64,000 nucleotides of DNA, taken from the NCBI RefSeq assembly GCF_004519315.1, contig NZ_SOZE01000003.1, positions 341,451 through 405,450 of the forward strand. The letters run 5' to 3'. Below the pieces are notes generated by a model. It saw only the letters and a program-made list of their open reading frames with translations. It ran no database searches and was not told where the DNA came from. Source of the stretch: Mucilaginibacter psychrotolerans. Its GTDB lineage: Bacteria > Bacteroidota > Bacteroidia > Sphingobacteriales > Sphingobacteriaceae. Both the position numbers and the translations under genes were made by a program. Shown here one piece after another: positions 62,958 through 64,000 of the stretch; the stretch's first letter is position 1, and the number at the start of each line of letters is the position of its first letter.

Positions 62958-63870
62958 TTACCTCAAAGTTAGTTTCCGTAACGCGTTACGATCAGTGAAA
63001 TATAAAGTACCTTCATCTTTAGACAAAGCAAGTTGATTTGCATGAACGTCGGCCTGGTTACCAGTGCCGTCTTTGTACTGCCTACCGGGCTGAGGGCCTA
63101 CTAAAGTACGGGGCACCCCATTACTAATACTTCTGATAGTGCTTACATCGGCAATTTAAATGGTGCGGCTATCCCTGGTTGCAACTATACTGGTAAGGCT
63201 TCCTGTAATTGTAGTTTCGTGACCGAACCTTAAGCTCCTGTATATTTGAGTAAATACACCCGCCGGAGTAAGCTTGTAAATAGCGTTTCCGTTAATAACG
63301 ATGTACTTTACACCGTTGTAGCCACAGAAAAAACTCGTTATCTGCGGAGAAACTTTATTGTCTACAGTTAAAGAATCGATGGGCGTTTTAAAAGTTTCTG
63401 TACCAATTGCCCCGTTTTTAACGGTAAACCTTTCCAGTATACCACACGAAATGTTATTTACCGTATCTGTTGCAATTCCACTTACCCAAAGCCTATCGTC
63501 GTATGGATCCTTCTCCAGATCAAGATAGGTATACTTGTAATCTTTCTTAAAAGCAGGGGTAATTACCTCCCCGTTCGGTTTTACAATAAACACTCTGGCG
63601 TTTAAAAACGGGTAAGCCCCTACCCTTGTTAAAATATTTACCGTTCCGTCTTTTTGCACGCGAACCCGTATCGAACCACTGGGCTTTTCTCCTGCTTTAC
63701 TTATTGGCGCAGGTAGCGTACTCACATAGTAGTAGGGTGTTACTTTGCGTATAGCTCCACCGATATCGTCTGCCACGTAAAATGTGCCATTAGAGAGTAG
63801 GTCAATACCTTGCGGAAAGTTGAATCGTGCATCTGTGCCTTGTCCGTCGTAAAAAAAAGCCCTGACTTAC
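62958..63870 (-). pseudogene. broken NHL-repeat protein, paralog of the 19258 gene (right edge of window)
   Basis: Minus-strand NHL propeller gene with two lesions. Downstream of a run of eight A the reading frame shifts (upstream frame ends QSKSGLFF, the other continues YDGQGTDARFNFPQGIDLL). At 63156-63158 a TAA stands where the paralog has TAT (RTLYIAD against RTI-stop-IAD); reading through gives VSTIRSISNGVPRTLVG, DVHANQLALSKDEGTLYF and RNALRKLTLR before a normal stop at 62958. The remaining parts align with the 19258 product. The beginning lies in unclear sequence above 63870 or outside the window. Confidence 0.8.
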
Positions 63871-64000
63871 TTTGGATCAGTCCTAAAAGTTGGGGGATAG
63901 GATAAAATTTATTTGTTTTGCTGGAGGATAAACGAATACTAAAGCATTGCCAACACCACACGAAACCCTTGTCCGGTTGATCTTACCTGACGGCCTTTTA

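Noticed and set aside
63740..63961. Separate minus-strand 73-residue gene at the right edge
   Set aside because: Its second half is the frameshifted reading of the NHL pseudogene; no independent family or signal peptide is visible.

Overview
The window looks like a chromosomal segment from a member of the Bacteroidota, most plausibly a Sphingobacteriaceae genus such as Mucilaginibacter or Pedobacter (genus is inference). Supporting signs are two proteins ending in type IX secretion (T9SS) sorting domains with YPNP motifs, many lipoproteins with Cys-Lys-Lys-Asp-like starts, TAnnTTTG-type promoter boxes, an ECF sigma factor next to a membrane-anchored regulator, and a Wza/Wzc/UpxY-type exopolysaccharide locus. 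No rRNA, tRNA or CRISPR array was recognised.

Positions 1-14.5 kb are mostly core-type genes: a carboxylesterase (cut by the window start) divergent from an NrtR-like Nudix regulator with a palindrome between them, a SelW-like protein, an Rrf2 regulator, a secreted methyltransferase, a TPR sensor with a kinase-like helical hairpin but no ATPase, an RluA pseudouridine synthase, purK and purE with two envelope genes between them, trxB, an M19 dipeptidase, and an ECF sigma factor paired with an anti-sigma-like membrane protein that carries a trypsin-like protease.

Positions 14.5-27.3 kb are accessory: three tandem tiny lipoproteins made of DSPK repeats, a decayed ISAon1-type transposase, four six-bladed-propeller (NHL) lipoproteins, a regulator fusing a small HTH to a receiver domain, a NarL-type regulator beside the wreck of its histidine kinase, a glycoside-hydrolase-like lipoprotein, and small orphan genes.

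Positions 27.4-52.1 kb, all on the minus strand, form an exopolysaccharide locus. In transcription order: two giant surface proteins, wza, wzc, a Wzy-like polymerase, a glycoside hydrolase, two GT4 enzymes, a Wzx flippase, two GT2 enzymes and ugd, then a terminator, then a WbaP/WcaJ-type initiating transferase, three ADP-heptose genes and a GT9 heptosyltransferase-like gene. The cluster therefore encodes sugar-nucleotide supply, chain initiation, assembly, flipping, polymerisation, export and surface proteins that may bind the product.

Positions 52.5-64 kb, mainly plus strand, hold a divergent NusG/UpxY-like antiterminator followed by a small HTH gene, a lipoprotein, a second small HTH gene, a membrane protein and a 1752-residue T9SS protein that share modules with the giant proteins of the EPS locus, a small orphan family member, and at the right edge a broken NHL gene. 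The most interesting points are a short sequence shared by the leaders of two EPS transcription units next to the antiterminator gene, the three-member HTH family with one receiver fusion, the DSPK gene array, and the shuffled modules of the giant surface proteins.
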